In this document: one piece after another, positions 44,425 through 55,300 of the stretch
Position numbering within the stretch: position 1 is the stretch's first letter
How the letters are laid out: the number at the start of each line of letters is the position of its first letter
Source: Echinometra lucunter
Taxonomy: Eukaryota > Echinodermata > Echinoidea > Camarodonta > Echinometridae
Length of the DNA: 64,000 bases
Direction: 5' to 3'
Assembly: GCA_029962745.1 (NCBI GenBank)
Contig: CM057156.1
Coordinates: forward strand, 25,677,614-25,741,613
Notes under the pieces: generated by a model
The model's database searches: none
What the model saw: the letters and a program-made list of their open reading frames with translations, nothing else
What the model was told of the DNA's origin: nothing
Position numbers and translations under genes: made by a program

Positions 44425-44625
44425 ATAGTAGTACATTGTAGTAGGTAGTAGTAGTAGTAGTGGTAGTAGTTGTAGTAGCAGCAGCAGTAGTAGTAGCAGT
44501 AGTGGTGGTGGTGTAGTAGTAGTAGTAGTAGTTGTTGTAGTTGTAGTAGCAGCAGCAGTAGTAGTAGCAGTAGTGATGGTAGTAGTAGTAGTGATCGTAG
44601 TAGTATTCGTAGCATTAGCATCATT
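43670..44625. repeat. ~950-bp imperfect (TAG)n field
   Basis: Almost continuous GTA/TAG trinucleotides with GGT, GCA and GTT interruptions. The non-repetitive phrase gataattgtgcacttgcagt (then agtagttgtgatggtag) occurs twice, at about 43660 and 43829, showing a segmental duplication inside the array. The long Ser, Val, Thr or Leu open frames on both strands are by-products. Confidence 0.92.
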
Positions 44626-44807
44626 ATCTCATTTCACAAAAACCGTTGTCAGTACATCAGTAAACTATAAAACCGTACTCACTCTTTTTTCTTCCTTTTT
44701 TTTGTACAGGTATGTAGGAGCCAAAGGAATTTCTTGTCATAAAGTAATTTTTAGTTAACAAGACTAGACTCAAAATGAAGGAAAAATAATGATATTTCTC
44801 TAGGCGT

Positions 44808-45852
44808 AAGGGGCTTTCACACCGGGCTTTGGTAGAGTTGCGTAGTGTTGCGTAGTGTTGGGTAGCGACTACGCAGCCATACGCCACTATACGCTGTGCT
44901 TATGCAATCCTACGTAACAATACGCCGTGGGAGGCAAAAGGTGTACGCGAGATGGACGCAAAAAATTAAACATGTTTAATTTTTTCACGTACCCTCGGCG
45001 TAGAACTCTGTCACGCAGTTTTTACGCACTACGTTACTGTGCGCCATTTCTCCCCAACAATATGCTACCCTACCCCGGTTTCAATACAAATAATTTTTGG
45101 CTCGCGCATGACAAGGCGTAGCGTTGCGTACTGTTGCGTATGTGCTTGTATTTGACTTGCGTATACCTGACGTACATTTGTGTAGTGATGCTTACAGTTG
45201 CGTAGCCTAGGTGCAGATTTGGCTTCCTCATGTTTGATCCCTTTTGGACAACTGCTAGATTTCATTCGTACTCCAGGACTCTGAATCGCTACACTTATTT
45301 ATTTACTGTGCTCTTACTACTAGATTTTATTATTTCTTCTGTAATAGTTGCAAAATGCCAAAAAGGAAGAGCAAAGGATGTGGTAGAGGCAAGAGTATTT
45401 CTCCAGATCGTTCTCCACATGCTTCTGGTGTTCAAGATGCAGACGATTCGCCAGCACTATCTGAACACAGTAGTTCAAATGGCGGGAAGGGCCGGGGGGA
45501 AGGGCCGGGGGGGGGGGGGGCTGCTTTGATACAAGCGTAGTTTATAGCTGTTTGATCGGTTTTTATGCACACTGTAAGCAACTGAACGCAACTGTGTAGC
45601 AAACATATACGCAGCCTTTACGCCCGAACTACGTACACTTACGCAACGTAACGCCTGCTTTACGCAAAGCACGCGTACGTAGGTACGCAGTTCCTACGTA
45701 AGGCTACGCAAACATACGTAACCCTACGCAGGGACTACGCCAAACCTGTGTGTAGAATTACTTTTTTTCCTCATGAGAACGCAGCCGATTTAGGCGTAGT
45801 AACTACGCAACACTACGCAACTCTACGCAAATCCCGGTGTGAAAGCCCCTTT
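44808..45852. mobile_element. 1.05-kb inverted-repeat element with TACGCAAC subterminal repeats
   Basis: Ends AAGGGGCTTTCACACCGGG and CCCGGTGTGAAAGCCCCTT are inverted. Long subterminal zones hold dozens of TTGCGTAG / CTACGCAA words pointing inward. The middle (45230-45530) is different sequence with an exon-like open frame. No transposase was recognised. Target duplication unclear (TAA left, TTAA right). Confidence 0.75.
45355..45540 (+). CDS. Small basic open frame inside the 1.05-kb element
   Basis: Begins MPKRKSKGCGRGKSISPDRS, with a nuclear-localisation-like basic start followed by Ser/Asp-rich text (QDADDSPALSEHSSSNGG), then degenerates in a G-rich run. A pyrimidine-rich stretch ending in tag precedes the ATG by seven bases, so it may be a captured exon or transposase N-terminus. 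Unrecognised; may not be expressed. Confidence 0.3.
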   Translation: MPKRKSKGCGRGKSISPDRSPHASGVQDADDSPALSEHSSSNGGKGRGEGPGGGGAALIQA

Positions 45853-45855
45853 AAT

Positions 45856-46254
45856 ATTTGCAGCGTCAGTCATTGCAAGGATTTACTCCTCCAAGAAGTA
45901 AACATACACACCATACAATGCCTTCGTTGACACTGTACGTCCAGAGGGAATAAAGTATGGTTAAAGATCCCGGCAATCGAGACGGAAGGAAGGTTTATAA
46001 CATAATTTTAGGTCTTCTATTTATGTATTTATACAGCCTGCATAACCCGCTAACCATGCTGATCACTGAATGTTTATATAGTTTCGATTCGTTTCATTTG
46101 CTTTCCTTTATTTTCATTTCCATAGAAGGTGTCCAAAGTACAATACACATTTTAACGTTACAAATAAATAGAGAAAACTTTGTAAAAGATGCGGGCATAG
46201 TTCACTCATCATGCTTATATCCATAATTATGACGAATTTTGCCGAAGAGCCAAT

Positions 46255-46303
<49 letters not shown>

Positions 46304-46404
46304 GGGGAAGAAACACGATATGAAAGAGAATCAGAAGAGGAGAGTGGAAAATGAAAGAAGGGTAGAGAGCGAAGAAAGACTGAGATAGGGAGAGATAATC
46401 TCTG

Positions 46405-46457
<53 letters not shown>

Positions 46458-48740
46458 TATATATATAACGCACTTGTATTGCGCCATCTATCTAGTAATA
46501 CTATTCCGAGGCGATGAATAATCAGGAATGAAAAGAAGAAAAGTAAATAGAATAAGAAACTACATATTTGTGTTGAATTATATTCCAGTGTACGCTTTAG
46601 CAAAGAGAACCGTTTTCAGATTTGACTTAAGGAATGGTAACTGGTTCCATAGAAATGGAGTGAGAATGAGAACGGGAGAGAATGGGAGAGAGAGAGAGAG
46701 AAAGAAAGAAAGAAACAGAGAGGATAAAGGGAGAGGGGGAGAGAGAAAGAGAGGGAGACAGATGTCTCCAACTCCTACAAGATAATGTTTCATTGAAGGG
46801 GGTGGCATGTAAGGGCATGTTATTTCACAGTGATACCAACTAAACGAGAAGGATTCACATTTATCGATACTGAAGATACAATATTTCTTAATGAAGGAAA
46901 ATGGCTTGAAACGTACCCGAGGAGGGGGGGGGGGGGGGGTTCGGCCATTCCCAGTCCACCCCGCCTACGCCAGTTGCGTTATCTTGTCGGTACCATAAGT
47001 AAATACTAAAATAAATAAATTGTCTTATCTATCTCCCTGAAACTATTAACCAGTTGTTCATTAACTATACAAGGAAGAGCCGCGAGAGAACACAACAAAG
47101 CAAAAATACCACACAAAGGTTACTGTGTGCATATAGGTTATTACAATCTCGTGATTTGAGACCAGCATTTGCAACTCTCCGCATGATTTATCTACATTAT
47201 TATCATGCATGCGGATCCTATACGTCATTAATAAAGATGCCCAGTGGACTGGTTTCGGTGTCATTTTGTCACCTGATTTTTGATTAAATATTGTTCGGCA
47301 ATACACAAAACGGTTCATCGGTTTTTGTTGAAGGACGACCAAATGCACGAAGGTAATATGGCTTTGGACTGTTGTAGCGTGTAGGTGTGAGTCCTGTGAT
47401 CTTGGGTCATAAAATAAGACCTTCGACCTACAGCATTATCACTGGAAGGATGCAGATTGCGTAGCATTACTGGAACTGGTATAGGCTTACACTATGAATG
47501 GTGAGTTATTATAGGATGCTTAGAGGTCCCCGTATTTTCATATTTGTATTTCCATTTTTTGTTCTCTATGTAGCCATTCCACCACATTTAACATAGCTAC
47601 AATTGATATGCAGTGTAAATTTGTATTGGTCTGTCCTTTTGAAATGCATGACAAGATTGGATGTTCTGGTTCAGTTTCATCGTATATGTTCGTTTACTCT
47701 ATCTTTGCTATTACCTGTTGACAACGTATCATGCTGTATGGGGGGATATGAATGATTTTAGCAGACATCATTGGTGTAAATCCCCCCAAAGGGGGGGGGG
47801 GGGTGGGAGTATGTGTCCCCCACTTTTAATGAGGTGGGGGTAGCATGTGCAAATCTACCCCCACTTTTCAAAGAAAAAATAAAATTAAATCAATCAGTTC
47901 TTGAAATTTTTAATAAATCAATCATAGACGTCGGTTATGGTAGTAAAATTTCTAGACATTTCAGCAAAACATTTTGATCATCTTCCATCTTCCCCTCTCC
48001 CCCCCCCCCCCCCCCACTCCTGGAAACGGATTTACTCCGGTGGTAGAAATACTTGCTTTGTCAAGGGCCGCTTATTTCAGTACGTATATAAATGAAGTTA
48101 TACTGTTATGATGATTATAGAAAAATCATGCAATCTTGGCCTGCGGGAGGGGGAGGGGGCCACCAACCATTTTTTGGAGTCACGTTTCATAATTTATTTC
48201 TCAATTTCGAAAATATCAGGACTACATCACATGCACGCATACATACTCCAAAATATACAACTCCCGTAGCTAATATTGATTCACGAAGATTTAACAGAGA
48301 ACCTTGACCTTGACAAATATTTTATCAGTATGCCTACGTCATCATCAGTCGTGTGATATATTACTCAGAAGAGGTCATTGTGATAAAAAAGTTTGTTGTT
48401 AATTCCTAAGAATCACGCTCTTGAATTTTATTCATCTGTAGAACATGTAGAATATGCAATAAGATGGATGGGGGGGGGGGGGGGGGAATGTGTTGACCCT
48501 CTACAATAATAGTCAAGGAGTCATCACGCACTTGTGTGATAACTTCTTGGTAAGACTTCTTCTTCTTCTTCTGATCTTCTTCTTCCGCTTGTCCTCATTT
48601 TCCTCCTCCTCCTCCTCCTCCTCCTCCTCTTCTTCTTCTTCTCCTTCTTCTTCTTTTTTTTTCTTCTTCCTATTCTTTTTTTCATCTGTTTTCTTCTCCT
48701 ATTTAAAAGAGGGTCTTCTTCGTCTTTTTGCACCTCATCT
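45856..48740. other. Region upstream of the STRA6-like gene; microsatellites, no gene seen
   Basis: (GA)n at 46257-46298, (TA)n at 46408-46465, GAGA-rich text at 46676-46760, G runs at 46923, 47789 and 48470, a poly-C dispersed repeat at 47945-48040 and CTT/CCT-rich text at 48556-48720. A 5' noncoding exon of the STRA6-like gene may hide here but I cannot define it. Confidence 0.4.
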
Positions 48741-48744
48741 TTCC

Positions 48745-49188
48745 TCTTCCTTCTTTATCGGCATCTGTTGGGCGAGAGAGTTTCTGTTCCCTCGCAATAT
48801 CAATTTAAAATTTTGTCAGATTGCTATATGTCTCGTCCTTTATATAACTCTACTTCATACTAATTAAATCACAATCCATTGGTGACTCTTACATGTCTAT
48901 TTCATCTTGAATGTCCAAAATCCAACTATTTTTCTCACTGATGGCACTGAAGATTTCACTGGTGCTGCTCTTCCTTATTGGCATCTAATGAGCCAGAAAG
49001 CTTCTGTTTCCTCGCAATATCAGTTGAAGAATTGGTCAGATTTCTGTTATATCTTTTTCGTCTTTAATAGAATTCTGTACTACCTCCAATCATATCGCAA
49101 TCCAATGGTGACTCTAAATTCATCGTGAATGTTCAATTTCTAACCACTTTTCTCTCTGATGTGATTGCAGATTTCATTGGTGCTGCAG
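48745..49188. repeat. ~225-bp tandem duplication at the first STRA6-like exon
   Basis: ttcctcgcaatatca-type text, gtcagatt, cgcaatccaatggtgactct and tcatcttgaatgtccaa-type text, ending in gatttcactggtgctgc or gatttcattggtgctgc, occur in order twice (about 48750-48971 and 48972-49188). The second copy carries the gattgcag acceptor of the first coding exon; the first has gaag at the same place. Confidence 0.7.
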
Positions 49189-49190
49189 TG

Positions 49191-49325
49191 ATGGGTATCC
49201 TCGGTGGGGCTCAGAGTGAGGGGAACAGTACCCCCTCACCCCCACACATACAACTGACAGCCTCGACAAACTGTACCCGCGGGCCCGACTGGACCCTCTT
49301 CATTCACTGTTGTATACCACCTTCG
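49191..49325 (+). CDS. STRA6: STRA6-like coding exon 1
   Basis: ATG at 49191, 45 codons: MGILGGAQSEGNSTPSPPHI..., donor CTTCG|gtaaga. The frame stays open upstream to the acceptors at 49170 and 49188, so the true start could be further 5'; I chose this ATG because it is the first in the exon. Extracellular, glycosylatable. Confidence 0.7.
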
Positions 49326-52300
49326 GTAAGACAACAATCAACCTTTATAAACACTGGTGGCATAGGGGAGGGGGGGGGGGGGTCATAACGGGACCTTTGT
49401 CGCCATTGCCCCTCACTCCCACCCCTTCAGTCGAGTCCGTCAAAGCATTGCTCTCAAATCTTCGTTTGAATAGTTCCTATAAAGGTGTTTCTTGTATGGA
49501 TTAAGAACCCTTCATACACTTTCTCTTCTCAACGACACATTTTAAAAAAAAATCCTTGTCATATTTTGCTATCTTTCCTCCTTTGCCAAGTTCTCTTTAT
49601 CTGTGATTAGATGATAGATTTTAACATTCCGCATCACTCTCACTAAACTAAAGAAGAAAGAAAAACAAAGAAAACAGTGAAATCACCTGTGTCGCCTGCA
49701 TGTGTGGCGGTTTCAAGGATAAAGTTTTGGAGTGCGTGGAATTCGTGTAATCTTCTTGTAAGGAAAAAAGAAAGAAAAGAACGAAGAACTGTATATTTAA
49801 CTGGATTCTCATTATTTTCAACCGTTTTCTTAATGATTTGATACCAGCTGCTCATACTCCTCATCCTGAGCTTCTTCGGGAAGATGTACAACTACCGTCT
49901 GAGGTCACTCTTCGGCATCAAACAACTTGCAGTTGTCTTGTAAGTATACACAGGAAAGCCGCGGATCCAGGATTCCCCCCCCCCAAAAAAAAGGGGGGTG
50001 GGCTATGTCTGTGCAAGCACCCGAAAAGTTTGCTGACAAGCAAGCAAGCAAGCAAACAAAAAAGTTCGCCGGGGGGGGGGGGGGGTGGCCGATCCCACCC
50101 CCTATCCGATGTTGACTGATTTGATGTGTACATATTCTTCTCGTCTGCTTGAGAGCATTCCTTGAGTATGCTCATCGGCTGCCCACGAGTGGTCTTAGCA
50201 ATGATAAAGTTAATTCAAGTGATCATACTGATAGTAAATGAATTTTAGTGTCTTTTGGTTTCGACCATACGGAATCCGTTTCACCTCATTAAGCTACCGA
50301 TTTGTGGTCTCAGTAGGTAGTAGAGATCAAAGACACAAATTGATATCGTTGGACAACATGACATCTTTGGAGCTTTCGATTTGCCTGTTTGCCGGATATT
50401 CATTTCATGCATGAAAAACTTTGAAGCTGCGTTCTTATAGGAACTGACATTAAAAAAATCCAGTCAGTGATGAGCAAAGGTGGTGGGGGGGGGGGGGGGT
50501 TCTGGCCCCTGTCAGAAAGCAATTATTGATATTTATAAGGGAGAGGGGATGACGATCTCCTCTTATGAAAATTACATGACGCCTTCCGTACGTAAACCTT
50601 TCTTCTAGTTAATTCTCACTCATTGATTACATCCATTCTGATGCCCTATAGAAATGAAATGAAATGAAGTGAAATGAAATGAAATGAAATGAAATGAAAT
50701 GAAATGAAATGAAATGAAATGAAATGAAATGAAATGAAATGAAATGAAATGAAATGAAGTAAAGTGAAATGATATGGAATAAAATGAAATGAAATGACAT
50801 GATATCATATATGAAATGATATGATATGAAATGAAAATAATCACCATCATGACGGAAGTGCCCCTTCGATAACTGGGCCCACGCTACACCACTGATCAAT
50901 TAACAGAAAAGGGGAGAAAATAATCTGTTTAGCAAACTTTTTTTTCCTTCCAAGTCCTATCAACCTTCTCGATGACCATGATCACAGATGGTCCCATGCC
51001 TTGGCTTTCGGCGCCACAGCCTCTATCATCTTCGATCTATTCTCGGGAGAATTTACCAGTCTATATCTCAAAACGGATGAAGTGGAACCCTGGCTTAAAA
51101 GTAAGATTTCAAGAAATTTTCGTATCTAAGAATTATTTGGTAATGTAACTGTCATTTATAAATGTCCCAGATCTTTATCCTCAAATGTAAGACGAAAACA
51201 CTTAAAGAGAAACATCATGATCATGGAGCATACAATTCATTATGATTCGGATAATGTATCAGTTACCATTTTCATAGAGCTTGATTAAAAGAAAAGAGTA
51301 GGAGCAAAGAAAGCCTAAAAAAAAAATAACTGTTATGTTGAGGCAGGAATACAGTGATTTATAATTTTGTTTTGTTTTGTTCTGTTTTCTTCATTGTTCC
51401 AAGAATTCCAACTCACAAGGGTTATCAAAATATTGATTTTGGAAAAGAAAAACAAAACATAAAAACGAATAAAAGTGGTCTGACTTCTTAAAATTCTTTT
51501 ATATCCTCTTTTTTATAGGAAAGAAGTATTTCACCAGATATTTTTCATTCTTTCTACCTTTCAGTTTTTCTTGGAGCAGTGGCAACGATTGAACTTGGTA
51601 CCGTCCTTTTCCCGTTCTTCGCCTGCATCTCCTCTCCATCCGTCTTCATAGGGTCCCTACTCGGGTTCATCTATGTAACAGTCTGGTATGGAGCAATGTT
51701 ACATAATAATCATTGAAGACATAGGCGTAGAAAGGGAGTGCTCAGGGGGCCATGCCTCCCTGCTCATACCCAACCCCGAAACAAACTACATAATTTATAA
51801 CTATAAGTTACGGTATGTGGTACATAATTACCTGTGACCCCCCCCCCCCCCCCACACACACACACAGTAAAAGGCTCCTTCGCTTAGTCGATCCTTCACG
51901 TTTGTTACCCCCCCCCCCCGGTTGAATAATCTTGGCCAAGTCAGTTATTGTAGATCAGGCTTCTCTGGGATGTCTCGGGATGGGGGGGGGGGGGGGGGGG
52001 GAGGGGGGAGGGGGTGGGTGAAGGTGCACTGATGGAGGATGTCTGCGTCGATACACATGAACCTACGATATACCTTTTTGTTTTGTATTATGTAGGTTCT
52101 CTGTCCAGTTATCACATATCATCACCTGTCCGAATATAGACGGCGGTCGGGTAAGTCTCATTCTCGAGCTTAATAATACTATTTTGAAGTACATAAGTTT
52201 TCCGACAATTATAGACGAAGATTTTACAGAAAAAAGGAGAAGAAGGAGGCGAAGAAGAAGAAAAAGAAGAAGAAGAAGAAGAAGGAGAAGAAGAAGAGAG

Positions 52301-55300
52301 GAGGAGGAAGAGGACAAAGAGGAATCGAGAAGAAAAAGGTGAAAATCGATTGAAAAGAGAGAAAAGAAACGCTGAGGAAATAGGATAGGTATAGGTAGGT
52401 AGGTAGGTAGGTAGAGAGAGAGAGTGTGGGTGTGTGAGGGTGTGTGTGTGTGTGAGGGAGGGTGTGTGTGTGAGAGAGGAGGGAGAGAATTTCAGTTTCT
52501 GAATACGCCCCTGCTCAACGCCCTTCCTCTTTTCTAATCTTTGCAGGGTTTTCCATACGAGAGCGTGATCATCCAGCTTCCCGTTCTCGTCTTCACATTC
52601 TTACTCATGATCAGATTTCTCTACTTCCTCATCATATCTATTATGAAAAAGATACAGAAGACGAAAATATCCGTAAGTCCTACTGATAATACCCCTCTAT
52701 GACTGATTAATTGATTAATTATTGATTATTGATTAACACATTTATTGGGATGCGTCGTTTGAATGTTAAATTGATTAGTCGACCGATGGATTCTAATTTC
52801 AGTCCAGAACGGAAAATAACGATGTGTTGAGTGCATACCAGCCCTGCTTAGAAGGGTTGGGAAAGGAGGGTAGAAAAGTAGTATCACAAGGGATTGGTTT
52901 CTTGAGGGGGGGGGGGGGGGGGGGTGTTAGAGTAGGTTTGGAACTGCCACGGAAATTACACCTTTTTGATCTGACCATGCTATCAGTCCAAATATGAAAG
53001 TCTACTCTAGATGAGAAGGAAATTGAAGACTGATAAATTATGATATGTTTCATATACTTTCAGAGCGAAGATAAATTAATGCAGTCGTACCAGGCACAGC
53101 ACGTGAAAGCACTTCTCCGCCCTCCACCTCCACCCAGGTATCATCATTGTCTCAACAATGTTTTTTCTTCATTAACCCATTCATGACAGAGGTCCACATT
53201 TTGTGGTTTGGCCTAATATCTTTTGATGCAAAGCCCTAAAAATCATACCAAATACATGAGCAGAAAGAGCAAAAAAATTCTACACAAACTGTGCCCATTT
53301 TGGTTGCGTCAATATTCGTCGTTTGATGCTGAAAATTTTTAAAAAGAAAATAAGCATTAAAATCCTTAAATTGGCAATGTGATAGAAGGTTTAAAATCAC
53401 TGTTTTCCCCTGCAAATTGGCAACATTTTGACTTCTCATCATAATTTCTGTCAATTTATATTCATTTCAGACACATGACGTTTTATAAGAAAAATGTAGC
53501 AATAAAATTAAAAAGTTGGTGTTGCCAATTTGAAGATTAAAAGTTGATCAAATTAGGCTTTAAATAATTCCTGTCACGAATGGTTTAAATATTCTGAAGT
53601 ATTGTTATTTAAATCGGCACCGGAAAAAGTAACTAGCTTGGTTCTCAGTTCAAATATGCATTTATTTTCTTCCACTGAAAAAAGATAGGATTTAATATGG
53701 AAGCAATATTTTTCATTCAAATTGTACAATTTATTGACGGTAACATGAATAGGCCTATCTTACAACCGCATTAAAAATCGTATGGAAGAAGGCGAAGTCC
53801 TTGAAGGGAATGCTTAAAGCGGGCACTCCTGGGGAGCGTTTCATGAAAGGACTTGTCGGATGTTTTATCCGTCAAACTCTGTTTTATACGACATTTGCCA
53901 TAGTAACGATGCTTCTCAACCAATCAAAATCAAGGAAAGATGTCAGATCTGACAACTTGTCAGACAACAAATGTTGATAAAACGCCCCCCCCCCCCAGAA
54001 GTCACGAAGTAATACAGATTCAAAGCAGAAAAGAAAGAAAAGAAAGTGTAGAATTCTACAGAACCGGGGGGGGGGCGGTGTTTCATAAAGCTGTTCGTAA
54101 AGTTACGCTTGACTTTACCAACGACTTGAATATAAAGTGCCAAATAGGATGCTCAAAGCTTTTCCTGATTTTTTCACAAAGTGTGACTGCATTCCCCATA
54201 ATCTCAATGGAATTGTGGCAGAAGTATACTTTGCAATAAAAATATTCGTTAGCAAATTAATCTACGTCTGCATATTTCAACTTTAGCTGATGCGATTTAT
54301 AATGATTGAGAAATCCATTTGGCTTGCCATATTCAAGTCTATCTTAAAGTCATTCGTAACTTTACGAATAGCTTTATGAACCCCCCCCCCCCCCCCAGTT
54401 CTAATTTTAAATTCTTGATGAAAGGCAATGTAGAAAAAGGGCGATGAAGAGTTTTGTTAGGACAAAATGAGCAAGTAAGAAAACAGAAAACAAGACAAAA
54501 CAAAACATACACATTCGTCTTATTCTTTTCTTCTGATGGATTAAAATACATTAAAGTATATCATTCCTACAAAAATAGGAAAACAAAGGCATTAGAAGCC
54601 AGAGCTGTGAAGAAAAAAAAAAGATAGAATATAAGATACTTTCGTATTATTTTTACAAAGTTAAATCTAAAGAAAAACAAGTACTTGAAAATTATCTAAA
54701 GAAATTGTTGATCCCCTCGTAATGATTTAAACTATGTATCTTTAATCTTTCAATGCTGTAATGATAATGACCAAGTGGTAAAGCATCAAATATTATCATA
54801 GAACATTATCACTCTTCGACTTTTATGCAGAATCTACACAAAGAGATGGGAGCAGATTGTTTATTACTGGTATGAGCCATCGCAGAACTTCATCTATCCA
54901 ACCCGAATCATCTGCACTTTTGTTGTTGCTGTACTTTGTGAATATCAGGTAAATATTCATAATGTTTAGTCTATTAAGGATTGGTCATATTTAGTCAGAT
55001 TTAGTCAAATAATGGTAAAAGTCCAAGTTTGCCTTTGCGTTTGTGTTATCCAGGTTCCACGCATTCGACGAAATATCCTGTATATATTCATAACGTCTAG
55101 TCGAACAGTGGTCATATTTAGTCAGATTTAGTCAAATAACATGCATAATGGTAAAAGTCCAAGTTTGCCTTTGGGTTTGTGTTGTCCCGGGCACCGTTTC
55201 ATGAAAACTGTCAGTAACACTGACAAGTTGTCAGTCACTGACAGTTACCATAGTCACAGTCAGTGATCAGTGCCTCTCAGCCAATCAAAACCAAGGATTT

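Noticed and set aside
43648..44624. Open frames of 182-262 residues on both strands (poly-Ser, -Val, -Thr, -Leu)
   Set aside because: They are translations of the TAG/CTA trinucleotide repeat; all frames stay open because the repeat contains few stops.
50620..50899. Ser/Phe/His repeat protein frames
   Set aside because: Translations of the GAAAT microsatellite.
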